Both the position numbers and the translations under genes were made by a program. DNA of 64,000 nucleotides, taken from Alteromonadaceae bacterium Bs31 (GTDB taxonomy: Bacteria; Pseudomonadota; Gammaproteobacteria; Pseudomonadales; Cellvibrionaceae). The notes under the pieces were generated by a model. That model was not told where the DNA came from, made no database searches, and worked only from the letters and a program-made list of their open reading frames with translations. Numbering within the stretch: position 1 is the stretch's first letter; each line of letters opens with the position of its first letter. This document shows positions 9,556 through 18,007 of the stretch, piece after piece. The stretch lies in assembly GCA_900177435.1 (NCBI GenBank), contig FXAI01000004.1:267575-331574 (forward strand), in the 5' to 3' direction.

Positions 9556-10212
9556 TTAGTCGCTGCTACCACCGAGAAAGCTCAATAATATGGAGAACAG
9601 ATTATACAATGCCACGTACAGAGTTACGGTAGCGGATATATAGTTGGTCTCTCCACCATGAATAATCGCGCTTGTCTGCCACATAATGAGAAGCGAAGAC
9701 AGTACCAGGAATATGCAGCTAATGGCGATGCTCATTCCGCTTAGTTGCAGGAAGGCGTTTGCAATCATGGCGATAAAGGCAACTAAGAAGCCTGTCATGA
9801 TGAAGCCTGTTGCAAAACTCATATCCTTGCGCGTAACAAGGATGTAGCCGGAAAGGGCAAAGAAGATAAGTGCGGTACCACCGAGCGCCATAATTACAGG
9901 CTCGATGCCCGACATTCCTATGTAGTAGTTTAAAATTGGGCCGAGGGTTAAGCCCAGGTAGCCTGTGAGAGCAAATACCGAGAAGATGCCCATGATGCTG
10001 TTCTTGGTTTTCTCTACAAGGAAGAGTAAGCCGATATAAGGTAGCAGCATCCAGAGGCCAAGGTAAGGGAAGTTCATGGCCATGGAGATCGTTGCCGTAA
10101 CGGCACTGAACAATATGGTCATGGCCAGCAGGGCGTAGGTATTACGTAATACCTTGCTTACCTCTATAGAAGAGGTTTGTTGTGTGCTTGTTTGGGTGTA
10201 TAGCTCTTGCAT
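9556..10212 (-). CDS. yccA: Bax inhibitor-1 / YccA family membrane protein
   Basis: Integral inner-membrane protein of the Bax inhibitor-1 superfamily; E. coli YccA is a substrate and modulator of FtsH. The 218-residue product has about seven hydrophobic helices, including AMTILFSAVTATISMAM and the conserved C-terminal SATVTLYVALYNLFSILLSFLGG end. The order yccA-tusD-tusC-tusB matches Pseudomonas. It has its own terminator at 9503-9530. Confidence 0.93.
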   Translation of the reverse strand: MQELYTQTSTQQTSSIEVSKVLRNTYALLAMTILFSAVTATISMAMNFPYLGLWMLLPYIGLLFLVEKTKNSIMGIFSVFALTGYLGLTLGPILNYYIGMSGIEPVIMALGGTALIFFALSGYILVTRKDMSFATGFIMTGFLVAFIAMIANAFLQLSGMSIAISCIFLVLSSLLIMWQTSAIIHGGETNYISATVTLYVALYNLFSILLSFLGGSSD

Positions 10213-10410
10213 AGTCCAACTCCAATTCGTTGCAGTTCGCGGCTAATCATACAAAGCTCCAAGTAAAATGCAAGGATTGGAGAAAGGCATGACGCGCATG
10301 CCTACTTTGTCTAGCAGGAACTGTAAAAGTTCCCCCCTAGTGCCTGTAATATGGAGGTAAACCCCTGATTTTAAAGGCAGTTTTTCTAGTATTGCCCGGC
10401 CCGCCCAGGC

Positions 10411-11094
10411 CTAGCCACATTTCGAGTTGCCGCAGCTCAAACAGGTCATACAGCCATCCATAAGAATCATGGCTTTGGTGTAGCACTTCATGCAGAGTTG
10501 CGCGCTTTCTGGAAACTCTCCGTCTTCGGAGGTGCTGCCTTTACTCTGCTCATACTCTTTACGTTTTTCCGCCAGTATTTGCTTCTGCGCGTCAGAAAGT
10601 TCTTCTGACTGTAACAGACCGATAGTTTTCATGTGGGACTCAATAGCGTCGCCAATTTCCGCTACCAGCGAGGGCATAAAGCGGCCGCCAGATTTGAAGT
10701 AGCCACCTTTGGGGTCGAATACAGCTTTAAGTTCTTCTGCAAGAAAAGTGACATCGCCACCTTTACGAAATACTGCAGAAATTACCCGCGTTAGTGCTAC
10801 TACCCATTGGAAGTGATCCATGTTTTTAGAATTAATAAAAATCTCAAAAGGGCGGCGAACCTCATGGTCGGTATTCGGGTTGAGAATAATATCGTTGATT
10901 GTGATGTAAAGCGCATGGTCCGATAGCGGTGTTTTGATTTTGTAGGTTCCGCCCACCAGCATTTCCGGCCGGCTAACATTTTCATGCATGTGCTCAATTT
11001 CGGGCGTTTTCGGCTCTTCCTGCTTTTGTTCTGTTTCAGGTTTTACCACAGAAAAACGCGTGATTTTTTTATTGATTGATACAATGTTGCTCAT
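10411..11094 (-). CDS. nrdJb: Class II ribonucleotide reductase small component NrdJb (C-terminal TSCPD and Cys-rich tail)
   Basis: Second polypeptide of a split adenosylcobalamin-dependent ribonucleotide reductase, as in Pseudomonas aeruginosa. The 227-residue length matches that NrdJb. It has a TSCPD-like domain in the middle (about residues 60-160, FEIFINSKNMDHFQWVVALTRVISAVFRKG) and a Cys-rich C-terminus (CMKCYTKAMILMDGCMTCLSCGNSKCG). These cysteines probably deliver electrons to the NrdJa active site, replacing the C-terminal thiols of a one-chain NrdJ. The start is 8 bases after the nrdJa stop with an AGGA ribosome site, so the two are coupled. Confidence 0.9.
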   Translation of the reverse strand: MSNIVSINKKITRFSVVKPETEQKQEEPKTPEIEHMHENVSRPEMLVGGTYKIKTPLSDHALYITINDIILNPNTDHEVRRPFEIFINSKNMDHFQWVVALTRVISAVFRKGGDVTFLAEELKAVFDPKGGYFKSGGRFMPSLVAEIGDAIESHMKTIGLLQSEELSDAQKQILAEKRKEYEQSKGSTSEDGEFPESAQLCMKCYTKAMILMDGCMTCLSCGNSKCG

Positions 11095-11102
11095 GGTGGG
11101 TC

Positions 11103-13238
11103 CTATAGTTTTCCGTAGTAGCCTTCTTTTAACGCGTCATACAGGTTAGCTGCAGTATGCTGTTCCCCGTCATATTCGATAATTTCGTTGCCTTTTAATT
11201 CCAGGGTACTACCGTCTTCCAGCTCAAATTTGTAGGTGGTGTTTTCCAGGTCTTCTTCTTTCACCAGAACGCCTTGGAAAGCTTCTGGGTTAAAACGGAA
11301 AGTTGTACAGCCCTTCAGGCCTTTTTCGTGGGCGTAAAGGTAGGTGTCTTTGAAGGCTTCGTAGCTGATGTTAGTGGGAACATTAATGGTCTTGGATATG
11401 GATGAGTCAATCCATTTTTGCGCCGCTGCCTGAACATCAACGTGTTGTTGTGGTGTAACGCTGTCGGCACTCAAAAAATAATCCGGTAGAGCATTGGGTG
11501 AGGCGTCCGCATCGACAAGCTCTCGATAGGCGAGTAGCTCATAGGAATAGACATCCACTTTTTCTTTCGACTTTTTCCCTTCACGAATAACATTTCTAGA
11601 GTAGTGATGCGCAAAGCTGGGTTCAATGCCATTGCTGGCATTGTTCGCCAGTGACAATGAAATTGTGCCCGTTGGCGCAATTGATGAATGGTGAGTAAAG
11701 CGACATCCGTGTTCTTCAATGGCATCAATAAGTTCGGACTCCTCTTCAGCGAGAATTTGCATATAGCGGCTGTACTGGCTTAGTAGTTTTCTGCCGCTCA
11801 CTTTATCGCCTACTTTAATTCCGTCCTTTGCCATTTCCGGGCGCATGGCCAGCATGCCGTCGGTCACTTCAAAGTCTTGCTGAAGCACTGGAGCCATACC
11901 TTTTTCTTTTGCGAGTTCAACGCCCTCCTTCCATCCTGTGATGGCAAGTTCCCGGCTTACTTGTTCAGTAAAGGCTATTGAAGCTGAGCTGCCATAAGGT
12001 ATTCCCATTAGTGCCAAGGTAGAGCCAAGCCCCAAAAAGCCCATACCATGGCGGCGTTTGTTGAATATCTCGTCTTGCTGTTCCTTAAGCGCCAGGCCGT
12101 TGATTTCTACTACATTATCGAGCATGCGTGTGAACACAGCGACCACTTTTCTAAAGCGGTCCCAGTCAAACAAGGCCTCTTTTGTGAAAGGATTTTGCAC
12201 GAATAAAGTCAGGTTTACCGAGCCTAGCAAACAGCTGCCATAGGGCGGCAGGGGCTGCTCACCACAAGGGTTGGTTGCACGAATATTTTCGCAGAACCAG
12301 TTGTTGTTCATTTCGTTAACGCGATCGATAAGGATAAAGCCCGGTTCGGCAAAGTCATAAGTAGAGCCCATAATCTGATTCCACAAACGCTGGGCAGGAA
12401 TGGACCGATAAATTCTACAGGCTGTTAGCCCTTCGGCGTTGGTGATGTAGCGGTCCGGATCCGGGACTTTGCGCCATACCACGCTTGCCTCGTCTTTCAG
12501 GTCGAGAGGCTTGTGCTCCATGTCTTTCTCTGTGAGCGGAAAGGACAAAGGCCAGTCCCTATCTTCTTTTACAGCACGAATAAAGTCGTCAGTAATGAGC
12601 AGGCTTAAATTGAATTGTCGTAATTTGCCATCTTCGCGTTTGGCGTGGACGAAATCCTGTACATCGGGGTGATGAACATCAAATGTTGCCATTTGCGCCC
12701 CGCGCCTGCCTCCGGCAGAAGATACCGTAAAACACATCTTGTCGAAGATGTCCATAAACGACAGTGGGCCTGAGGTGTGAGCACCTGCGCCCGAAACATA
12801 GGCACCTTTTGGTCGCAAGGTTGAAAATTCATAGCCAATGCCGCAACCGGCCTTCAAGGTTAGGCCGGCTTCCAGGTTTTTACCCAGAATGCCCTTCATG
12901 GAATCCTGAATGGTGCCGCTGACGGTGCAGTTAATGGTGGAGGTGGCGGGCTTGTAGGCTTCTGCACCCGCGTTAGATATGATTCTGCCTGCGGGAATAG
13001 CGCCGTTTTCGAGAGCCCACAGGAAGCGTTCTTCCCAGTACTTCTGCTGCTTGTTTTCCTGCTGAGCCAGAGCGTGAGCGATACGCTGATAAGTTTGCTT
13101 CAGGCTCTGGTCGATGGCTGTACCGTGCGCATCCTTTAAGCGGTATTTCTTATCCCATATGTCCAGGGAGGCTGCTTGTAGCGCGGGTTTCGAGGTCTCA
13201 GAACTGGTTTTGGAACTATTTGTAGTGGTATCTGGCAT
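11103..13238 (-). CDS. nrdJa: Class II (adenosylcobalamin-dependent) ribonucleotide reductase catalytic subunit NrdJa
   Basis: Reduces ribonucleotides to deoxyribonucleotides using a cobalamin-generated thiyl radical, independent of oxygen. The 711-residue chain holds the barrel motifs NCTVSGTIQDSM, GGRRGAQMATFDVHHPD, NPCGEQPLPPYGSCLLGSVNL (radical Cys and catalytic Glu), and a PTGTISLSLANNASNGIEPSF block. The chain stops before the thiol tail, which is in nrdJb. The ATG at 13238 is preferred to a TTG at 13250 because that TTG lies inside a probable NrdR operator (13245-13260). I see no cobalamin riboswitch upstream. Confidence 0.94.
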   Translation of the reverse strand: MPDTTTNSSKTSSETSKPALQAASLDIWDKKYRLKDAHGTAIDQSLKQTYQRIAHALAQQENKQQKYWEERFLWALENGAIPAGRIISNAGAEAYKPATSTINCTVSGTIQDSMKGILGKNLEAGLTLKAGCGIGYEFSTLRPKGAYVSGAGAHTSGPLSFMDIFDKMCFTVSSAGGRRGAQMATFDVHHPDVQDFVHAKREDGKLRQFNLSLLITDDFIRAVKEDRDWPLSFPLTEKDMEHKPLDLKDEASVVWRKVPDPDRYITNAEGLTACRIYRSIPAQRLWNQIMGSTYDFAEPGFILIDRVNEMNNNWFCENIRATNPCGEQPLPPYGSCLLGSVNLTLFVQNPFTKEALFDWDRFRKVVAVFTRMLDNVVEINGLALKEQQDEIFNKRRHGMGFLGLGSTLALMGIPYGSSASIAFTEQVSRELAITGWKEGVELAKEKGMAPVLQQDFEVTDGMLAMRPEMAKDGIKVGDKVSGRKLLSQYSRYMQILAEEESELIDAIEEHGCRFTHHSSIAPTGTISLSLANNASNGIEPSFAHHYSRNVIREGKKSKEKVDVYSYELLAYRELVDADASPNALPDYFLSADSVTPQQHVDVQAAAQKWIDSSISKTINVPTNISYEAFKDTYLYAHEKGLKGCTTFRFNPEAFQGVLVKEEDLENTTYKFELEDGSTLELKGNEIIEYDGEQHTAANLYDALKEGYYGKL

Positions 13239-13244
13239 GCATGC

Positions 13245-13260
13245 ACCCAATATGTTGTGT
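13245..13260 (-). promoter_or_regulatory. NrdR box upstream of nrdJa
   Basis: On the plus strand ACCCAATATGTTGTGT matches the near-palindromic NrdR consensus ACACAATATATTGTGT at 14 of 16 positions. It sits 7 bases before the nrdJa ATG, so bound NrdR would block the promoter-proximal or translation-start region. NrdR represses ribonucleotide reductase genes when dATP is plentiful. Usually two boxes occur at fixed spacing; I could not find a convincing second one. NrdR itself is not in this window. Confidence 0.7.
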
Positions 13261-13763
13261 TTTTTCCTGCCGGTATTGAACTCCCAATGGTACTTCAGCT
13301 ATTTGACTTCAATCAACGGAAAGATGGAAAAAAGTCCGGTTTTAGGCGGGGCGATTGGAGATGGTGCACACTTGATTAAATTATCGACAGCAGGCAAAAG
13401 TGTGACCTGAGTCTCGTGCCGGGTGTGATGTGGCGTGCAGTTTTGCAGCTTGATTGCTTGCAAAAACCTCATATGGATTTACCGGAATTGTTGCTCATGA
13501 GGGATTGAGTAATTACCGCTGAAAAGCGTCAAAAATCTTTACAATTCAGTCCGTTGTGTGCGCATTTGAATTAGGTTACCATCGTCGCAGTTACGTGCAT
13601 GTCGTCACACGGAGAGGTTACGATTTTCCCCATCAACCTTGGCCTCGTGGCATTAATTAGTAGATTTTTTTGGTGAGCATTGTAACGAGCTGAAAAAAGT
13701 AGTGTTTGCCAAGGCGCGCAACTTTTTCAAGGTGAATTTTAATAAGTAATAGGAGACTTTTTG
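13261..13763. other. Divergent intergenic region between nrdJa and hcp
   Basis: About 500 bases carrying the promoters of nrdJa (minus) and of the hcp-vgrG island (plus). No gene, tRNA or inverted repeat of note was seen apart from the NrdR box next to nrdJa. I looked for a GG-N10-GC sigma-54 element on the plus strand ahead of hcp and found none, and saw no strong sigma-70 pair. The ribosome site of hcp is AGGAGA at 13751-13756. Confidence 0.6.
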
Positions 13764-14246
13764 ATGGCTATTTATATTGAATGGGAAGGTATTAAAGGCA
13801 ACGTAACCGCCGACGGATACAAAGACCATTTGTCTGTAGATTCTTTCAGTTTTGGTGTGGGTCGCTCTTTGACCATGGAAGTAGGTAACTGTGCTAACCG
13901 TGAAGCTAGCCGTCCCGCGTTCAGCGAAATTACTCTTACAAAGCCTGCCGATAACTCTTGTACCTCCATTTTCCAGGAAGCTACCAGCGTATCCGAAGGT
14001 AAGAAAGTTGTAGTCAAATTTGTTCAAACGGGTTCTGACAAAGTTACTGAGTTTATGACTTACACTCTTACTGAATGTCTGGTTAGTGGCTACTCTGTAA
14101 GCGCTAGCTCAGAAGGCGATCCTTTGGAGAGCATCACTATCAGTTTCTGTGGCATTGAAGTTAACTATCTCGACTTCGACGCAACGAATAAAGGTTCCAG
14201 CCCACAACGTGTTGGTTATGACCTTAAAGGCGCTAAGCCACAATAA
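13764..14246 (+). CDS. hcp: Type VI secretion system tube protein Hcp (TssD)
   Basis: Forms the hexameric inner tube of the T6SS and is secreted with each firing. The 160-residue product starts MAIYIEWEGIKGNVT and carries the Hcp-family beta-barrel pattern with SFGVGRSLTMEVGN, EITLTKPADNSC and a C-terminal SISFCGIEVNY-like strand. The ATG at 13764 follows a strong AGGAGA site by 7 bases; a TTG directly upstream is not needed. It is the first gene of the hcp-vgrG island and is followed by a stem-loop at 14278-14305 that should uncouple its high expression from vgrG. Confidence 0.95.
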   Translation: MAIYIEWEGIKGNVTADGYKDHLSVDSFSFGVGRSLTMEVGNCANREASRPAFSEITLTKPADNSCTSIFQEATSVSEGKKVVVKFVQTGSDKVTEFMTYTLTECLVSGYSVSASSEGDPLESITISFCGIEVNYLDFDATNKGSSPQRVGYDLKGAKPQ

Positions 14247-14277
14247 ATCCCTCGCAAGGTTTATTATCTTGGTCGCA

Positions 14278-14309
14278 AACACAGGAGCTCTTGGGCTCCT
14301 GTGTTGTTT
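14278..14309 (+). terminator. Stem-loop terminator/attenuator between hcp and vgrG
   Basis: A perfect 11-bp stem, AACACAGGAGC (14278-14288) with GCTCCTGTGTT (14295-14305), has a 6-base loop and is followed by a short GTTT tract. It can end most hcp transcripts, and would also protect the hcp mRNA 3' end. The T tract is weak, so partial read-through into vgrG is likely. Confidence 0.75.
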
Positions 14310-14407
14310 CACAAGCACCTTCACAAAGCTGCTACGCAAGCCCTGCGAGATAGTCGGGATAATACGATTAAGAGTGGCAATAATAATCCAGAGGGAGTCT
14401 GCCTAAT

Positions 14408-16399
14408 ATGAGCCAGTTTACACAGGATAATCGCTTTATAGCTGTTAGCGATTTTTCTCTCGGCAAAGATACCTTTCTGCTCACAGACTTCGATGGTCAT
14501 GAATACATTTCAGGCCTTTTTGAGTTTCAGCTAACAGTCCTTTCCGAAAATCTCGATGTGGACCCCAATGATATTGTAGGCAAAAGCTGCGCAGTTGAAA
14601 TCAAAGATGAGAAGGGGCGGTTTTTTCACGGGTATATCAATTCTTTTTCTTACGGAGAGATTGCTGCTCAAGATAGCGGTGTAACTTTTCGTGAGTATCG
14701 TTTACGTATGGTGCCTTGGTTATGGTTTTTGTCGCAGACGAATGACCACCGCATCTACCAGGAAAAAAATACTAAAGAGATTGTTGAACATATATTTCAG
14801 GAACATGGTTTTTCTGATTTTGAATTTAATATTGATGGGGGAAAGGTAAGAGAATATTGCGTTCAGCATAATGAGAGCGATTTCCACTTTGTTTCCCGCT
14901 TGCTGGAAGAAGAAGGTATTGCTTACTTCTTTAAGCATGAAAAAAGCAAGCACATCCTTGTGCTGGTCGACCAGAAGAACGCCTATGATGAGCTTCCAGA
15001 GACAAAGCTGGAATATTCTAAAGGTACCACCAGTGATACCCAGATATTTTCCTGGGAGCATATCTATAAATTCAAAAAAGGGCAGTGGACGCTAAATGAT
15101 TATGACTTTAAAACACCCGCGCGGGATTTAAAGGCTAACATTGCCAGTAAGAGCAAGTTCGCAAAAAACAAAGAATACGAGCATTACGAGTATCCGGGTT
15201 TATATGAGTCAAGCCTTGGAAGTAACCTGGTAAAAGTTCGCTTGGATGCAGAAGAAACTTCTCGGGATACTGTTCAGGCAAAAAGTAATTGTGCAACGTT
15301 TTATGCGGGTGGACGTTTTGCATTGGCAAAACACAATGCCGCTTCGGAAAAGGGTGAATACACCATTCTCAGTATTCACCACCATGCGCAAGACAGAAGT
15401 TACTATTTGAGTGATCAAAGCGCGTCATACTCCAATCAATTTGTTTGTGTTCCCAGCGATATTCACATACGCCCTTCTCTTGTACATCAAAAACCTGTTA
15501 TGAGAGGCCCTCAGTCCGCATTGGTGGTGGGGCCCTCCGGTGAAGAAATTTATATTGATGAATACGGCCGTATCAAAGTTCAGTTTATTTGGGACAGAGA
15601 AGGCAAAAAAGATGAGAACAGCTCCTGCTTTATTCGCGTAATGCAAAGTTGGGCGGGTAATCAGTGGGGTGCGTCCTTTATTCCTCGTATTGGTCACGAA
15701 GTGATTGTCGATTTTCTTGACGGAGACCCTGACAGGCCTATAGTCAGCGGCACCGTTTACAACGGGAAAAATAAACCGCCATTTGAGTCAAAAACTCAAA
15801 GTGGTATACGAACACGCTCTACCTTAGATGGGACTGCGTCCAATTGTAATGAACTACGTTTTGACGATAAAAAGGGTTCCGAGCAGGTATTTATTCATGC
15901 CGAGAAAAATCTCGATTCGGAAGTAGAGAATGACGAAACGCACTCAGTAGACCATGATCGTACCAAAACCATTGGCAATGATGAAAATTCCTCCATTGGG
16001 AATAATCGTGATAAATCCGTGGGTAATGACGAGAGTGAATCCATTGGGAATAACAAAACGATTAGTGTAGGAAAGAATCACTCCGAGAGTATTGGCGGTA
16101 ATAAATCCTTGACTGTTAGTGGCGATCATAGTGAGAGCATTAGCAAGTCAATGACTATCTCCGTTTCTAAGGACTTAAAAGAGACCGTCTCTGGAGCCTA
16201 CCAGGAAACAGTTACAAAAGAATATGGCCTTAAGGCAAAGGAAATATTGATGACCGCTGATAAGCAGATCACCCTTAAAACGGGTTCTGCCAAAATTGTG
16301 ATGAAATCCAATGGGGACATTACAATTAGTGGAAAAAATATCAATATTAAAGGATCTGGGAACGTAGTGCTTAAAGGTAGTAAGGTAACAGCTAACTAG
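14408..16399 (+). CDS. vgrG: Type VI secretion system tip protein VgrG (TssI)
   Basis: Trimeric spike tip of the T6SS. The 663-residue chain has the gp27-like N-terminal region (GHEYISGLFEFQLTVLS, ESDFHFVSRLLEEEGIAYFF), the gp5 OB-fold (EEIYIDEYGRIKVQFIWDREGKKDENSSCFIRVMQSWAGNQWG) and a C-terminal needle made of repeats such as SIGNNKTISVG (about residues 505-600). It ends with the plain KITGKNINIKG-type tip region, so there is no fused effector domain. It is followed at short distance by DUF6484 and DUF2169 genes, a common VgrG island arrangement. Confidence 0.97.
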   Translation: MSQFTQDNRFIAVSDFSLGKDTFLLTDFDGHEYISGLFEFQLTVLSENLDVDPNDIVGKSCAVEIKDEKGRFFHGYINSFSYGEIAAQDSGVTFREYRLRMVPWLWFLSQTNDHRIYQEKNTKEIVEHIFQEHGFSDFEFNIDGGKVREYCVQHNESDFHFVSRLLEEEGIAYFFKHEKSKHILVLVDQKNAYDELPETKLEYSKGTTSDTQIFSWEHIYKFKKGQWTLNDYDFKTPARDLKANIASKSKFAKNKEYEHYEYPGLYESSLGSNLVKVRLDAEETSRDTVQAKSNCATFYAGGRFALAKHNAASEKGEYTILSIHHHAQDRSYYLSDQSASYSNQFVCVPSDIHIRPSLVHQKPVMRGPQSALVVGPSGEEIYIDEYGRIKVQFIWDREGKKDENSSCFIRVMQSWAGNQWGASFIPRIGHEVIVDFLDGDPDRPIVSGTVYNGKNKPPFESKTQSGIRTRSTLDGTASNCNELRFDDKKGSEQVFIHAEKNLDSEVENDETHSVDHDRTKTIGNDENSSIGNNRDKSVGNDESESIGNNKTISVGKNHSESIGGNKSLTVSGDHSESISKSMTISVSKDLKETVSGAYQETVTKEYGLKAKEILMTADKQITLKTGSAKIVMKSNGDITISGKNINIKGSGNVVLKGSKVTAN

Positions 16400-16438
16400 C
16401 AGTTGTACTGACCCATACTACCGTCTAGGAAATTATTT

Positions 16439-16966
16439 ATGAATGAAACTGAGGGCTCAGAAGAGCTGTTGGATACCAGTGTGTTGGGGAGCTCTTCTCT
16501 GGTGGACGGAGAGCTGGTATTGGCTACGCTGGTGGGCATCGATGAAGAAGGGCACCCAAAAGTAAGTTTTGAGCTCGCCGGGAATTTTCATCAGAGTTTG
16601 GTGGCCACTTCCACTGTCTCTGTGCTACCCAAACATGTGGGGCGCCAGGCCGCTTTGTTATTTTTGAATAAGGATATCGAGCGCCCAGTAGTGGTTGGTT
16701 TTATTCATAACCCCCTCTATACCATTTTAGATCCAAGCGAAACGGTAGCCACCGAAACGCCAGAACCCAGTGAGCAGCTCAGCGTAGAAGTCGATAAAAA
16801 AGTGGGTAAGTTCACTCTTGAGGGAGAAGAAGAGGTCGTCATTCGTTGCGGGGAAGCGAGTATTACGCTCAGTAAGTCGGGAAAAATCCAGTTAAGAGGG
16901 AAGTATTTAGTGAGTCGCTCATCGGGTGTAAACCGGATACTCGGCGGCTCAGTTCAAGTTAATTAA
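16439..16966 (+). CDS. DUF6484-like protein of the VgrG island
   Basis: A 175-residue cytoplasmic protein with no signal peptide. Residues about 20-90 (VDGELVLATLVGIDEEGHPKVSF, VSVLPKHVGRQAALLFL, RPVVVGFIHNPL) form a small beta-domain resembling the OB-fold part of VgrG, and the C-terminus (EEVVIRCGEASITLSKSGKIQLRGKYLVSRSSGVNRI) resembles the VgrG needle repeats. I assign it to DUF6484 from memory of this layout beside vgrG and DUF2169. It probably takes part in spike or cargo loading, but its role is unknown. Confidence 0.6.
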   Translation: MNETEGSEELLDTSVLGSSSLVDGELVLATLVGIDEEGHPKVSFELAGNFHQSLVATSTVSVLPKHVGRQAALLFLNKDIERPVVVGFIHNPLYTILDPSETVATETPEPSEQLSVEVDKKVGKFTLEGEEEVVIRCGEASITLSKSGKIQLRGKYLVSRSSGVNRILGGSVQVN

Positions 16967-16998
16967 TGCCTCGATGAATGTAGACGCCCTCACTAGCA

Positions 16999-17979
16999 AT
17001 GTTACAACTTAAAAATTCAACGCCATTTGCTGCTTCTGCGACGGTATTTGCCAATGCGGCAGGTGTTGATACGCTTTATGTGTCAGTGAAAGCCAGTTTT
17101 TCTCTTACAAAGGAAGGTTGGATATTGTCTGAAGAGCAGGTGGAGCTAAATGCTGAGGATATTTATCATGGCGACGCTGCAAGCTCGAGCCTAAAATCTC
17201 CCAGTGATATGCATACAGGTAAGCCCGGCACAGACGTCATTGTTATTGGCAATGCCTATGCTCCGGCTGGCACCAGTGTTCAAGCGATGGATGTACGCCT
17301 GGCGTTTGCTGAAAAGCAGAAAATACTGCGAGTATTTGGCGATAGAACCTGGCAAAAAGGAAAAATTAGTTCTCCAGAACCTTTTACAGAAATGCCCATT
17401 GTATTTGAGCGAGCATTTGGCGGTGGTCCTGAGCACAAGGTGAATGAGTTAAATCCGGTTGGTACCGGGTATGCAGGTGGAAGAGATGCGGCGGAAATGG
17501 AAGGTGTTCCACTGCCAAACATAGAATCTCCCCATCAACTTGTTGCTTCTGTTAAGGATGAGCCAGAGCCAGTAGGGTATGCTGCCATTGCGCCTCACTG
17601 GTTACCAAGGCGTTCTCTTGCGGGCACTTACGACCAGCAATGGCAGCAAACGAGAGCGCCATTTTTACCGCACGATTTTGATAGTCGATTTTGTCAGAGT
17701 GCCCCATCTGATCAGGTTTGTGGCACTTATTTACAAGGAGGGGAACCTTTCCTTATTGAAGGGATGCACCCTGGTGGCCAGTTGCGGTTTAGTTTGCCGA
17801 GTGTTGGTCTGGTTTCAAAAATAGAGCTTAAGTCCCGGACAGAAGTAGCAGCGTTCAATATGGAAACCGTGCTTGTTCAGCCGAATGATTTAAAAATAAA
17901 TTTGGTATGGAGAGCCGCAGTCGCCTGTGGCAAACAGGTTTCAAATATTGGCAACATATTCATACAAATGCAGCGTTAA
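16999..17979 (+). CDS. DUF2169 domain-containing protein (probable T6SS cargo adaptor)
   Basis: A 326-residue soluble protein of the DUF2169 family, which occurs beside vgrG and PAAR-like genes and is thought to act as an adaptor/chaperone for spike-associated cargo. Family features visible: LKNSTPFAASATVFANAAGVDTLYV at the N-terminus, then FGDRTW, FERAFGGG, NPVGTGYAGG, YAAIAPHWLPRR and the PFLPHDFDSRFCQSAP block. It sits third in the vgrG island. No PAAR or DUF4150 partner gene is present anywhere in this window. Confidence 0.85.
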   Translation: MLQLKNSTPFAASATVFANAAGVDTLYVSVKASFSLTKEGWILSEEQVELNAEDIYHGDAASSSLKSPSDMHTGKPGTDVIVIGNAYAPAGTSVQAMDVRLAFAEKQKILRVFGDRTWQKGKISSPEPFTEMPIVFERAFGGGPEHKVNELNPVGTGYAGGRDAAEMEGVPLPNIESPHQLVASVKDEPEPVGYAAIAPHWLPRRSLAGTYDQQWQQTRAPFLPHDFDSRFCQSAPSDQVCGTYLQGGEPFLIEGMHPGGQLRFSLPSVGLVSKIELKSRTEVAAFNMETVLVQPNDLKINLVWRAAVACGKQVSNIGNIFIQMQR

Positions 17980-18007
17980 GTAGAGAATGCGAGTTGGATA
18001 AAGCGTA

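Noticed and set aside
12469..12838. Open frames overlapping nrdJa on both strands
   Set aside because: They lie fully inside the conserved nrdJa reading frame with no independent support.
13600..13763. Sigma-54 promoter ahead of hcp
   Set aside because: Several TGGC-like words are present, but none has the GG-N10-GC spacing.
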